Shown here: positions 1 through 6,215 of the stretch, piece after piece
Layout: the number at the start of each line of letters is the position of its first letter
Numbering within the stretch: position 1 is the first letter of the stretch
Assembly (NCBI GenBank): GCA_947623975.1
Contig: CANQHY010000062.1
Coordinates: 1-7,066, forward strand
DNA: 7,066 nucleotides
Direction: 5' to 3'
From: an uncultured Bacilli bacterium
GTDB taxonomy: Bacteria > Bacillota_I > Bacilli_A > RF39 > UBA660
Translations under genes and position numbers: made by a program
Notes under the pieces: generated by a model
What the model saw: only the letters and a program-made list of their open reading frames with translations
What the model was told of the DNA's origin: nothing
Database searches by the model: none

Positions 1-121
1 CAAAGATATATTGAAAGACATAATTCTAAAAAGAAAATTGTTTCTTAGTTAGGAAATTTTCCCTTGATAGTGACAATATTACCTGTCTTTTGTAGTTTAT
101 ATAGATTAAAAAATACTAAAC

Positions 122-733
122 TTAACTTTTCTTCATCTTATTAATTAAATCATAAAGTTCTTCATATTTTTCGTAATCGCATGGGACAAAGAACGTTTTC
201 ATTGTATCTTTCTTTTTTAATTTAAAGTCATCTCCTACAAAAAATAATGACTTACTATACCATTCATTAGAAATAACTTTTGCTTTAAATTTAAAACCTT
301 TTAAGCATTTTTTTACCCTAATTACATTTATTAATTCTACTACATCAACACCATAATATTTTTGTTGATTGTAAAATATATTTTCCAAATCTTCTTTTGC
401 AATTATTTCCCTAAATTTCTTATAACTTATAAGTGTATTATTGTATCCATTTCCAATAATATGGGGAAATAAAGCATAAATTTTTTTATCTTTTTCAACA
501 TAAATATTTATTCTATTTTCTAAAAAAGAAGAAATAAGTACACCAAAAGAAATTAATAATGCTATCAAAAGTGAATAAGAAATAGCCATTTGTCCATTAT
601 TTTTATTTCCTATTAGAAAGTAGAAGAAAAAGAAAAATATAACAAAAATTATCATAAAAACAAATAACACTTTTAACCAATTAGCTTTTTGATACCAATG
701 TTTCTTTTTCTCGTCACACCAAAATATTTCCAT
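122..733 (-). CDS. Uncharacterised two-helix membrane protein, cotranscribed behind trpS
   Basis: I do not recognise this 203-aa protein. It has a short charged N-terminus, a very hydrophobic, Phe/Ile-rich helix at about residues 19-41, a short Asn/Gly loop, a second helix at about 49-70, and then a Lys-rich soluble domain of about 130 residues, probably cytoplasmic. I chose the ATG at 733-731. An AGG eight bases upstream (744-742) suits it, whereas a TTG two codons earlier would be only about two bases from that AGG. The AGG overlaps the trpS stop codon, and only nine bases separate the genes, so it is probably cotranscribed and translationally coupled with trpS. No catalytic motif is visible. 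The reading frame is certain, but the function is unknown. No good terminator follows within the window. Confidence 0.8.
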   Translation of the reverse strand: MEIFWCDEKKKHWYQKANWLKVLFVFMIIFVIFFFFFYFLIGNKNNGQMAISYSLLIALLISFGVLISSFLENRINIYVEKDKKIYALFPHIIGNGYNNTLISYKKFREIIAKEDLENIFYNQQKYYGVDVVELINVIRVKKCLKGFKFKAKVISNEWYSKSLFFVGDDFKLKKKDTMKTFFVPCDYEKYEELYDLINKMKKS

Positions 734-742
734 ATCCAATAC

Positions 743-1732
743 CTATAGAGCTTTCCTTACTACTCCCATTTTTTCCTTCATTATCTCATATTTTTCTTTT
801 GCTAGTTTACGTGATTTTTTTATGCCTTCATCTAAAATCTTATTAAACTCATCACTATTAATTATTTCATTATATTTTTTTTGAATATTAGCAATATGAC
901 TAGAAGTTATTTTGGCAACATATTTTTTAAATTCGCCATAACCTTTTCCCAGAAAATCTTTTTCAATATCTTCAATTGTTCTTCCTGAAAGTATTGATGC
1001 AATATCTAAAAGATTAGAAATTCCTGGTTTATTGTCCGGATCATATTTAATAGTCGTATCACTATCCGTAGTAGCTCGCATAATCTTTTTGGTAATTTCA
1101 GAAGGATCATCAAAAAGACTAATAACACCTTGAGGATTTTCTTCTGATTTACTCATTTTTTTAGTTGGATCTTTTAAATCTTTAATTTTAGTTCCACTTT
1201 TACTTATTAGTGGTTCCGGTAAGACAAAAGTGTCGCCATAACGACTATTGAATCTTTCGGCAATATTTCTTGCTAATTCGACATGTTGTTTTTGATCTAT
1301 TCCTACAGGCACTAAATCAGTATCACAATAAAGTATATCGGCGGCCATTAAAATTGGATACGTAAGTAATCCCACTGAAAAATTAGCATTTTGTTTACTC
1401 TTCTCTTTAAACTGAATCATTCTAGAAGCTTCTCCATAGTAAGTAGTACATTCTAATAAATATGATATGGCAGGTATAAATTCATTTTCTGATTGTATAT
1501 AAATAGTATTTTTTTTAGGATCTATTCCACATGCTATGTACATCGCTAAAAATTTTCTAATTCTTTCGTTTAACAACTTAACATCTTGAACTGTAGTCAA
1601 AGCATGTAAATCAGCGACAAAAATGTAAGAATCATACTCATCTTGCATTTTTACCATTTGCATAATTGATCCAATGTAGTTACCTAATGTCATATCTCCA
1701 GTTGGTTTTAACCCTGTTAATATTCTCTTCAT
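743..1732 (-). CDS. trpS: Tryptophanyl-tRNA synthetase
   Basis: This cytoplasmic class I synthetase charges tRNA-Trp with tryptophan using ATP. The 329-aa length is normal for the bacterial enzyme. The HIGH-equivalent signature PTGDMTLGN is at residues 10-18, the ADLHALT segment at 40-46, the tryptophan-pocket stretch with GIDQKQH at 144-150, and an intact KMSKS loop at 192-196, followed by the C-terminal helical anticodon-binding part. The ATG start is supported by a strong AGAGGTGG Shine-Dalgarno at 1744-1737. A promoter (1786-1758) lies between it and the acetyltransferase, so it need not depend on readthrough. The leader is only about 20 bases, too short for the T-box known upstream of trpS in Bacillus. 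The gene heads a likely two-gene unit with the membrane protein that follows. Confidence 0.97.
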   Translation of the reverse strand: MKRILTGLKPTGDMTLGNYIGSIMQMVKMQDEYDSYIFVADLHALTTVQDVKLLNERIRKFLAMYIACGIDPKKNTIYIQSENEFIPAISYLLECTTYYGEASRMIQFKEKSKQNANFSVGLLTYPILMAADILYCDTDLVPVGIDQKQHVELARNIAERFNSRYGDTFVLPEPLISKSGTKIKDLKDPTKKMSKSEENPQGVISLFDDPSEITKKIMRATTDSDTTIKYDPDNKPGISNLLDIASILSGRTIEDIEKDFLGKGYGEFKKYVAKITSSHIANIQKKYNEIINSDEFNKILDEGIKKSRKLAKEKYEIMKEKMGVVRKAL

Positions 1733-1757
1733 AATACCACCTCTAAATTTATAAAAT

Positions 1758-1786
1758 ATTTTAATATCTTAATAATTAAATGTCAA
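1758..1786 (-). promoter_or_regulatory. trpS promoter (sigma-A type)
   Basis: On the minus strand a perfect TTGACA -35 (1786-1781), a 17-base spacer and a TAAAAT -10 (1763-1758) precede trpS. Transcription should begin near 1751. The -35 box contains the TGA stop codon of the upstream acetyltransferase gene, so the two units overlap by a few bases. Confidence 0.8.
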
Positions 1787-2196
1787 ATTAACTTATAAAA
1801 AGAATCTGTATCCTTAATGTTGTATCCTAAATTATTATAAATTTTTCTAGCATATATTCTTTTACTACTAGATGTAAAATTAATTGAATAAATATTATTT
1901 TCTTTAGCAAGTCGCTCTATTTCCAATAATAAGTTAGTTCCTATTTTTTTATTTTGATAATTAGAAAGTACAGAAAAGTAATCTAAATAGTAAATCTTTT
2001 TATCTTTTACAGGATCATTTTTAATAGTAATCATAACTGTTCCTACTACTTTATCGTTATCTTTAGCACAAAGAAATTTAGTAGTAGTACCCAAAGTTTT
2101 TTCGATTGCCTTAGAACTTACTTTAAGGCTAAAAGCTTCTTCTAATAGTTCACATAAACTATCAATATCATTTTCCTCCAAAAAGCCAAATTTCAT
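1783..2196 (-). CDS. GNAT-family N-acetyltransferase
   Basis: This small single-domain acetyltransferase of 137 aa presumably transfers acetyl from acetyl-CoA to an amine; the substrate cannot be read from sequence. The central strand with VVGTVMI is at about 50-56. The acetyl-CoA binding motif A is at about 70-95, with NYQNKKIG in the place of the usual Q/R-x-x-G-x-G loop, the first glycine being replaced by lysine. Motif B with ARKIYNNLGY at about 116-125 is typical of the family. An in-frame ATG five codons upstream (2211-2209) falls at the predicted transcription start, so I chose the ATG at 2196-2194, which has a GGTG four bases upstream. The stop TGA overlaps the trpS -35 box. No terminator separates it from trpS, so some readthrough is likely. 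Confidence 0.88.
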   Translation of the reverse strand: MKFGFLEENDIDSLCELLEEAFSLKVSSKAIEKTLGTTTKFLCAKDNDKVVGTVMITIKNDPVKDKKIYYLDYFSVLSNYQNKKIGTNLLLEIERLAKENNIYSINFTSSSKRIYARKIYNNLGYNIKDTDSFYKLI

Positions 2197-2215
2197 AAAA
2201 CACCATCCCATAAAA

Positions 2216-2224
2216 ATTATAACA
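2216..2224 (-). promoter_or_regulatory. Extended -10 promoter of the acetyltransferase gene
   Basis: TGTTATAAT on the minus strand is a perfect -10 with the TGn extension; the -35 region is poor (TATATT at 17 bases). It lies just after the htpG terminator, so the acetyltransferase probably has its own start of transcription near 2209, giving a leader of only about 13 bases. Confidence 0.6.
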
Positions 2225-2257
2225 ATAATTTTAGAAAAAATATATGTTTATTGTAAC

Positions 2258-2286
2258 AAAAAAGAAATGAAAAGCTCATTTCTTTT
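2258..2286 (-). terminator. Intrinsic terminator of htpG
   Basis: An 11-bp perfect stem (arms 2286-2276 and 2270-2260, loop of five) begins seven bases past the htpG stop. The minus-strand 3' arm runs into six consecutive T, which is the expected layout for rho-independent termination of htpG. Confidence 0.85.
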
Positions 2287-2292
2287 AAATTA

Positions 2293-4173
2293 TTATTTAG
2301 AAATAATTTCGCACACTAAATTACTTATTTCTGTTGGATTATCGATAGGAAGCCCTTCAATAAGTCTTGCTTGAGCATAAAGTATTTTACTATATTTTTC
2401 AAAGCTTTCTTTATCGTTTTTATAAAGATCTTTTAACTTCCCAACAATCGGATGATTTTGATTTATTTCAAGTACTGTTTCTGCTTTAACTTTTTCATCT
2501 GTTGGCATAGCGTTTATAACTTTTTCCATTTCTACAGAAACACCACCTTCCGTAGTTAGACATACTGGGTGTGTTTTTAATCTTCTAGTAAATCTTACAT
2601 CTTTAACATCATCTTTTAAAGCATCTTTCATGGCTTTAAACATATCTTTATTATCGTCGTTATTTTTCTTTAATTCTTCTTTTTCTTCTTCAGTATCTAA
2701 GTCTAGTTTCTCGCTACTTACATTTACAAATTTTTTACCTTCGTAGTCCATAAGTACTTGAAGAGCAAATTCATCAACATATTCTGTCAAATACAAGATT
2801 TCATAACCTTTATCTTTAACCGCTTCAACTTGAGGAAGTAAGTCAATCTTATCTGTTGTTTCACCGCAAGCATAATAGATATTTTCTTGTCCCTCTTTCA
2901 TTCTTGCTACATATTCCTTCAAAGTTACTAATTTCTTCTCTTCAGAAGAATAGAACATGATTAAATCCTTTAAAGTATCTTTATTAGCACCATAACCATT
3001 ATAGATTCCAAATTTTAATTGAATTCCAAAAGTTTTGAAGAATTTCTCGTAATCTTCTCTTTTTTCTTCTAGCATAGTCTCAAGTTCTTTTTTTATCTTT
3101 GTTTCGATATTTTTAGCAATTATTCTAACTTGTCTATCCTGTTGCAACATTTCACGCGATATATTTAATGATACATCAGGCGTATCGACTAGACCCTTTA
3201 CAAAACTAAAGTAATCTGGTAACAAATCGGCACACTTCTCCATTATTAGAACACCATTTGAGTAAAGTTCAAGTCCTTTTTCATAATCTTTAGTGTAATA
3301 GTCATAAGGTGCACGAGCAGGTATAAATAATAAAGAATTATAAGTGCATTGTCCTTCTACTTTGGTATTAATTGTACGTAGTGGCTTTTCATAATCATAG
3401 AATTTATCCATGTAAAATCTTTCATAGTCTTCATCCTTGACTTCTTTTTTGTCTCTTTTCCAAAGAGGAACCATACTATTAAGTGTTTCTTCATGAACGT
3501 GAACATCATATTCATCTTTTGAACCTTTCTTTAGCTCCTTATGTTCCACATCCATTTTTATCGGATACTTAATATAATCAGAATATTTTTTAACTAATCC
3601 TTCAATCGTAAATGTATCCAAATACTTACTATAATCCTCATTTTCATCATCTTTTTTCAAATGAAGTATTACATCTGTACCAACACTATCTTTACTAGTC
3701 TCACCAATAGAATAGCCACTTGCTCCACTACTTTCCCATTTATAGGCTTTATCTTCGCCAAATTTACGGCTTACTACTTCAATTTTATCACTTACCATAA
3801 AGGCTGAATAGAAACCTACTCCAAATTGGCCAATTATATCCATATCTTTATTTTTATTCTCTTCTTTAAATAAAAGAGTTCCAGATTGGGCAATTGTTCC
3901 TAAGTTTTCTTCTAGTTCTTCTTCATTCATTCCACAACCATTATCACTAACAGTCAAAGTATTATTTTCTTTATCTAATTTTATCTTAATGAATAAATCA
4001 TCTTTTTCAACCTTTACTTTACGATCGGTTAAGGAACGATAATAAAGTTTATCAATAGCATCACTAGCATTAGATAAAAGTTCTCTTAAGAATATTTCTT
4101 TATTTGTATAAATCGAATTAATCATTAAATCCAATAATCTTTTTGATTCGGCTTTAAATTGTTTATTCTTCAT
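2293..4173 (-). CDS. htpG: Molecular chaperone HtpG (bacterial Hsp90)
   Basis: This ATP-dependent homodimeric cytosolic chaperone remodels client proteins, often with DnaK. At 626 aa it is full length (E. coli HtpG is about 624). The N-terminal GHKL ATPase domain shows RELLSNASDAIDK around residues 30-42, with the catalytic Glu at 31 and the ATP-binding Asn at 35. DNGCGM is at 77-82, GTIAQSGT at 92-99 in the lid region, and GQFGVGFYSAF at 115-125. The middle domain carries NISREMLQQD at 337-346, whose Arg contacts the ATP gamma-phosphate in the family. The C-terminal dimerisation domain is complete. The ATG has an AAAGAGG Shine-Dalgarno at a spacing of five. It is a single-gene unit with its own promoter, CIRCE operator and terminator, implying heat-inducible control by HrcA. 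Confidence 0.98.
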   Translation of the reverse strand: MKNKQFKAESKRLLDLMINSIYTNKEIFLRELLSNASDAIDKLYYRSLTDRKVKVEKDDLFIKIKLDKENNTLTVSDNGCGMNEEELEENLGTIAQSGTLLFKEENKNKDMDIIGQFGVGFYSAFMVSDKIEVVSRKFGEDKAYKWESSGASGYSIGETSKDSVGTDVILHLKKDDENEDYSKYLDTFTIEGLVKKYSDYIKYPIKMDVEHKELKKGSKDEYDVHVHEETLNSMVPLWKRDKKEVKDEDYERFYMDKFYDYEKPLRTINTKVEGQCTYNSLLFIPARAPYDYYTKDYEKGLELYSNGVLIMEKCADLLPDYFSFVKGLVDTPDVSLNISREMLQQDRQVRIIAKNIETKIKKELETMLEEKREDYEKFFKTFGIQLKFGIYNGYGANKDTLKDLIMFYSSEEKKLVTLKEYVARMKEGQENIYYACGETTDKIDLLPQVEAVKDKGYEILYLTEYVDEFALQVLMDYEGKKFVNVSSEKLDLDTEEEKEELKKNNDDNKDMFKAMKDALKDDVKDVRFTRRLKTHPVCLTTEGGVSVEMEKVINAMPTDEKVKAETVLEINQNHPIVGKLKDLYKNDKESFEKYSKILYAQARLIEGLPIDNPTEISNLVCEIISK

Positions 4174-4187
4174 ATTATCCTCTTTCC

Positions 4188-4203
4188 TGTTGAAAACTCA
4201 ACA
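4188..4203 (-). promoter_or_regulatory. Hairpin at the 5' end of the htpG mRNA
   Basis: Six-base arms (TGTTGA and TCAACA on the minus strand) with a four-base loop lie just downstream of the -10. The predicted transcription start at about 4202-4203 coincides with the 5' edge of the stem, so the mRNA would begin with this hairpin immediately before the Shine-Dalgarno. It may protect the 5' end or modulate translation; that role is inference. Confidence 0.5.
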
Positions 4204-4208
4204 AGATA

Positions 4209-4237
4209 AATGTATCACTATATTTAGCACTTGTCAA
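4209..4237 (-). promoter_or_regulatory. htpG promoter
   Basis: TTGACA (4237-4232), a spacer of exactly 17 and TACATT (4214-4209) on the minus strand form a vegetative-type promoter, with a perfect -35 and four of six -10 matches. The -35 lies inside the CIRCE element, so repressor binding would block polymerase. Confidence 0.8.
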
Positions 4238-4250
4238 CTTTAACTGCTAA
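4224..4250. promoter_or_regulatory. CIRCE operator (HrcA binding site) of htpG
   Basis: TTAGCACTT-N9-AACTGCTAA matches the CIRCE consensus TTAGCACTC-N9-GAGTGCTAA at 8 of 9 and 7 of 9 positions, with exactly the canonical nine-base spacer. It covers the -35 box of the htpG promoter. HrcA binds CIRCE and releases it on heat shock when GroE is titrated by unfolded protein. This is expected for groESL and hrcA-dnaK operons and less usual for htpG. Confidence 0.87.
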
Positions 4251-4279
4251 AAAGAAAAAGAAGATTTTGCTCTTCTTTT
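4251..4279 (-). terminator. Intrinsic terminator of the 361-aa gene
   Basis: A nine-base stem (AAAAGAAGA with TCTTCTTTT, loop of six; arms 4279-4271 and 4264-4256) is followed on the minus strand by TCTTTTT. It overlaps the stop codon of the 361-aa gene, and its T-tract directly abuts the CIRCE element, insulating htpG from upstream transcription. Confidence 0.75.
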
Positions 4280-5363
4280 ATGGGATTAAGGTTTGACCAT
4301 TATTAATAGTAAGTCTTTTAGCTTTAACTTTGCTACAATTTAATTCACCATTAATATATTTATTAACAGCAGCACTGTATGCCATAGATATTAGAGGAAT
4401 GTTATTTTCTTTAAGATAAGATAAAACCTTATCCTTATCTTCATCCGTTATTTCTCTTCCATTTATTATATGTCTAGTACGATAAATTTCACCTATATCT
4501 AATCGTCTATAAGTATCTAAAAAAGTTTTCCCTGAACCATTATTAATTTTATTTTGTGCCATATATTTATGAATAATATCACTATATTGAGGAAAATTTT
4601 CTTCCAAAAAATATTTAGAGCGAATTATGTTTTTCGTAAGATGATTATATTTAGAACCAAAATCAGTTAATATTTCATTAGTAGACGGTCCATCTACAAA
4701 TGGAAAAATTCTAAAGAATTCCAATACATCAAATTTTCTTCCATCACTCAAAAATCCTGTCTGTATGCCATTTGCTATCTCTTCAATTCGCATTTTTACC
4801 TCTTTGATTCTAGTAGTCCTATTTTCTGCACATTTTTCTTGATATTTACTATATAAAATAGGATCGTTTTCCATAATAGCTCTCAAGCAAAAATCAAAAG
4901 TATCTTTATCTATACCATAAGTATCTAAAAAGACATTTATAAAACTGCTGTCATTAAAATTAATATAAGAACTTATTATAAAATCACAATACTTATAATT
5001 TTTTAGATAATCTTTGATGTGCATTAAATAACGGGCATCATCAACATTTCCTTTTTCATACTCATCAGAGAAAAACTGGTATACACTTTTAATTTTTTCA
5101 CTAAAATCTTTCAAAAATTCATCATTTTCATACTTATCCAATCTTTTTATTCTACTTCTAAATGTACTAGGGGTGTCAAATATACGACCAATTTCATACC
5201 CCTTTTGATAATCGGAAACATCAGAATCAAACGTATCAATGCATTTTTCTAGTCCCACTATCCAACCGTATCTTTCTCTATTGTCTCTTTTTAAGACTAC
5301 TCCACCTTTTAAATAATCTATTAAATCTTGTGTCTTTTCATCGTATTTTAATTTTTTTGTCAC
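4278..5363 (-). CDS. Uncharacterised 361-aa protein with degenerate helical (HTH-like) repeats
   Basis: I do not recognise this family. It appears soluble, with no signal peptide or membrane segment, and is mostly charged and helical. Three or four similar segments recur about every 88-90 residues, near 57-90, 145-177, 235-268 and more weakly 313-341. The first two share a pattern of TF, a short basic or hydrophobic helix, Asp/Asn, then aromatic residues and a closing EK. The pattern looks like helix-turn-helix units, so nucleic-acid binding is a guess. The start is GTG at 5363-5361, supported by a strong GGAGG eight bases upstream (5376-5372); no better in-frame ATG exists nearby. It is transcribed alone from 5424-5396, divergent from the YwaF-like gene, and ends in its own terminator. 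Confidence 0.85.
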   Translation of the reverse strand: MTKKLKYDEKTQDLIDYLKGGVVLKRDNRERYGWIVGLEKCIDTFDSDVSDYQKGYEIGRIFDTPSTFRSRIKRLDKYENDEFLKDFSEKIKSVYQFFSDEYEKGNVDDARYLMHIKDYLKNYKYCDFIISSYINFNDSSFINVFLDTYGIDKDTFDFCLRAIMENDPILYSKYQEKCAENRTTRIKEVKMRIEEIANGIQTGFLSDGRKFDVLEFFRIFPFVDGPSTNEILTDFGSKYNHLTKNIIRSKYFLEENFPQYSDIIHKYMAQNKINNGSGKTFLDTYRRLDIGEIYRTRHIINGREITDEDKDKVLSYLKENNIPLISMAYSAAVNKYINGELNCSKVKAKRLTINNGQTLIP

Positions 5364-5395
5364 TACTATCCCCTCCAGCTACATAAACTTTGCCT

Positions 5396-5424
5396 ATAAT
5401 ATCAAATTTTCTTTAAAAAATCAA
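5396..5424 (-). promoter_or_regulatory. Promoter of the 361-aa gene
   Basis: On the minus strand TTGATT (5424-5419), 17 bases, then TATTAT (5401-5396) with a TGn extension upstream of the -10. The expected transcription start is near 5389, giving a leader of about 26 bases with a strong Shine-Dalgarno. It interleaves with the divergent promoter. Confidence 0.7.
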
Positions 5425-5440
5425 GATTTATTGTTATAAT
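5412..5440 (+). promoter_or_regulatory. Promoter of the YwaF-like gene
   Basis: TTTAAA (5412-5417), 17 bases, then a perfect TATAAT (5435-5440) preceded by TGn. Transcription should begin near 5447, downstream of the in-frame TTG at 5441. That decides the start of the gene in favour of the ATG at 5456. Confidence 0.72.
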
Positions 5441-5455
5441 TTGATTGGTGATGGT

Positions 5456-6202
5456 ATGAGAGAATTTTTCTTGGATGAAAAACCTGGTATTCCTTTTGTA
5501 CTTTTTGGCAAGGTTCACATCGGGTGTATTTTAATAGTAATTATTGGTTTTATTTTTATATATCTATTACGCAAAAAGATTAAAAATATAGATAAAAGAT
5601 ATCATAAATTAATAAAGTATAGCATGTTTACAATCCTTTTTAGTAATATGGTAATATATTATGGAAGTTATATTTATTATGGCGTCTATAATTGGAAAGT
5701 TCATCTTCCCTTGCACCTTTGTTTTATAGCAGGAACATTATTTATGATATATTTATTAACTGGTAAAAGGAATTTATATAAAGTAATATTTCCTTTAACT
5801 TTTGTTGGTCCACTTCCTGCTATGTTTTACCCGGATCTTGCTAGTAGCTTTGATTATTTTGTCTTTTATCAATACTTTATAAGTCATCATTTATTAATGT
5901 TATTTAGTTATTTTATCCTTTATTTAGAAGATTTTACAATTACTAAAAAAGATATGTGCAAAACATTTATCTTAGGAAACGTTATTTTTATTGTAATGTT
6001 CATATTTAATACTATTTTTGGTACTAATTATATAATGTCTTATGGTTTTCCTGATTTTATAGTAGAACTTTATCCATTCTTAAATTATGTATGGCCACCT
6101 ATTGTATTGGAACTTTTAGGCATATTAGTTCTTCTACTAATATATTGTTTAGTTAATGTAAAAAACAAAGAAGATAACAAACTAAAAAAAGTCACTAGTT
6201 GA
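5456..6202 (+). CDS. YwaF/TMEM164-like multi-pass integral membrane protein
   Basis: This 248-aa protein has about six or seven hydrophobic helices (roughly 18-38, 52-75, 84-102, 106-124, 139-158, 170-188 and 212-234) and a Lys-rich C-terminal tail, as in the YwaF family of Firmicutes. Characteristic signatures are LPLHLC at residues 84-89, ISHHLL at 142-147 and GTNY at 189-192. These conserved His and Cys residues face a membrane core and, in the related eukaryotic TMEM164, are linked to lipid acyl transfer. Whether the bacterial protein does this is unproven. The ATG at 5456 is preferred over an in-frame TTG at 5441, which lies upstream of the predicted transcription start; a GGTG five bases upstream acts as Shine-Dalgarno. 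The TGA stop lies inside the bidirectional terminator shared with tspO. Confidence 0.88.
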   Translation: MREFFLDEKPGIPFVLFGKVHIGCILIVIIGFIFIYLLRKKIKNIDKRYHKLIKYSMFTILFSNMVIYYGSYIYYGVYNWKVHLPLHLCFIAGTLFMIYLLTGKRNLYKVIFPLTFVGPLPAMFYPDLASSFDYFVFYQYFISHHLLMLFSYFILYLEDFTITKKDMCKTFILGNVIFIVMFIFNTIFGTNYIMSYGFPDFIVELYPFLNYVWPPIVLELLGILVLLLIYCLVNVKNKEDNKLKKVTS

Positions 6203-6215
6203 CTTTTTTTAGTTT
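6179..6215. terminator. Bidirectional terminator between convergent genes
   Basis: A perfect 16-bp stem (arms 6179-6194 and 6200-6215, loop CTAGT) carries A7 on one arm and T7 on the other. A GTCA/TGAC core followed by seven T reads as a terminator in both directions. The YwaF-like stop (6200-6202) and the tspO stop (6211-6209) both lie in the right-hand arm. Confidence 0.88.

Noticed and set aside
30..47. Hairpin AAGAAA/TTTCTT as a terminator for the trpS-membrane protein unit
   Set aside because: The stem is six bases and almost all A-T, with only a short T run after it and about 75 bases past the stop; too weak to call.
1..48. Open reading frames ending at TAG codons in plus frames 1 (46-48) and 2, possible C-terminal end of a gene left of the window
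   Set aside because: Two frames look equally plausible and only 15 or so codons are visible, so neither can be supported.
65..90. GACA...TGTC hairpin followed by TTTTG on the plus strand
   Set aside because: Only four base pairs with an eight-base loop; common by chance in such sequence.
2197..2211. Upstream ATG giving five extra residues to the acetyltransferase
   Set aside because: It coincides with the predicted transcription start and has no ribosome site; the next ATG has GGTG and matches the usual GNAT N-terminus.
5441..5455. TTG start giving five extra residues to the YwaF-like protein
   Set aside because: It directly follows the -10 box and would lie upstream of the transcription start.
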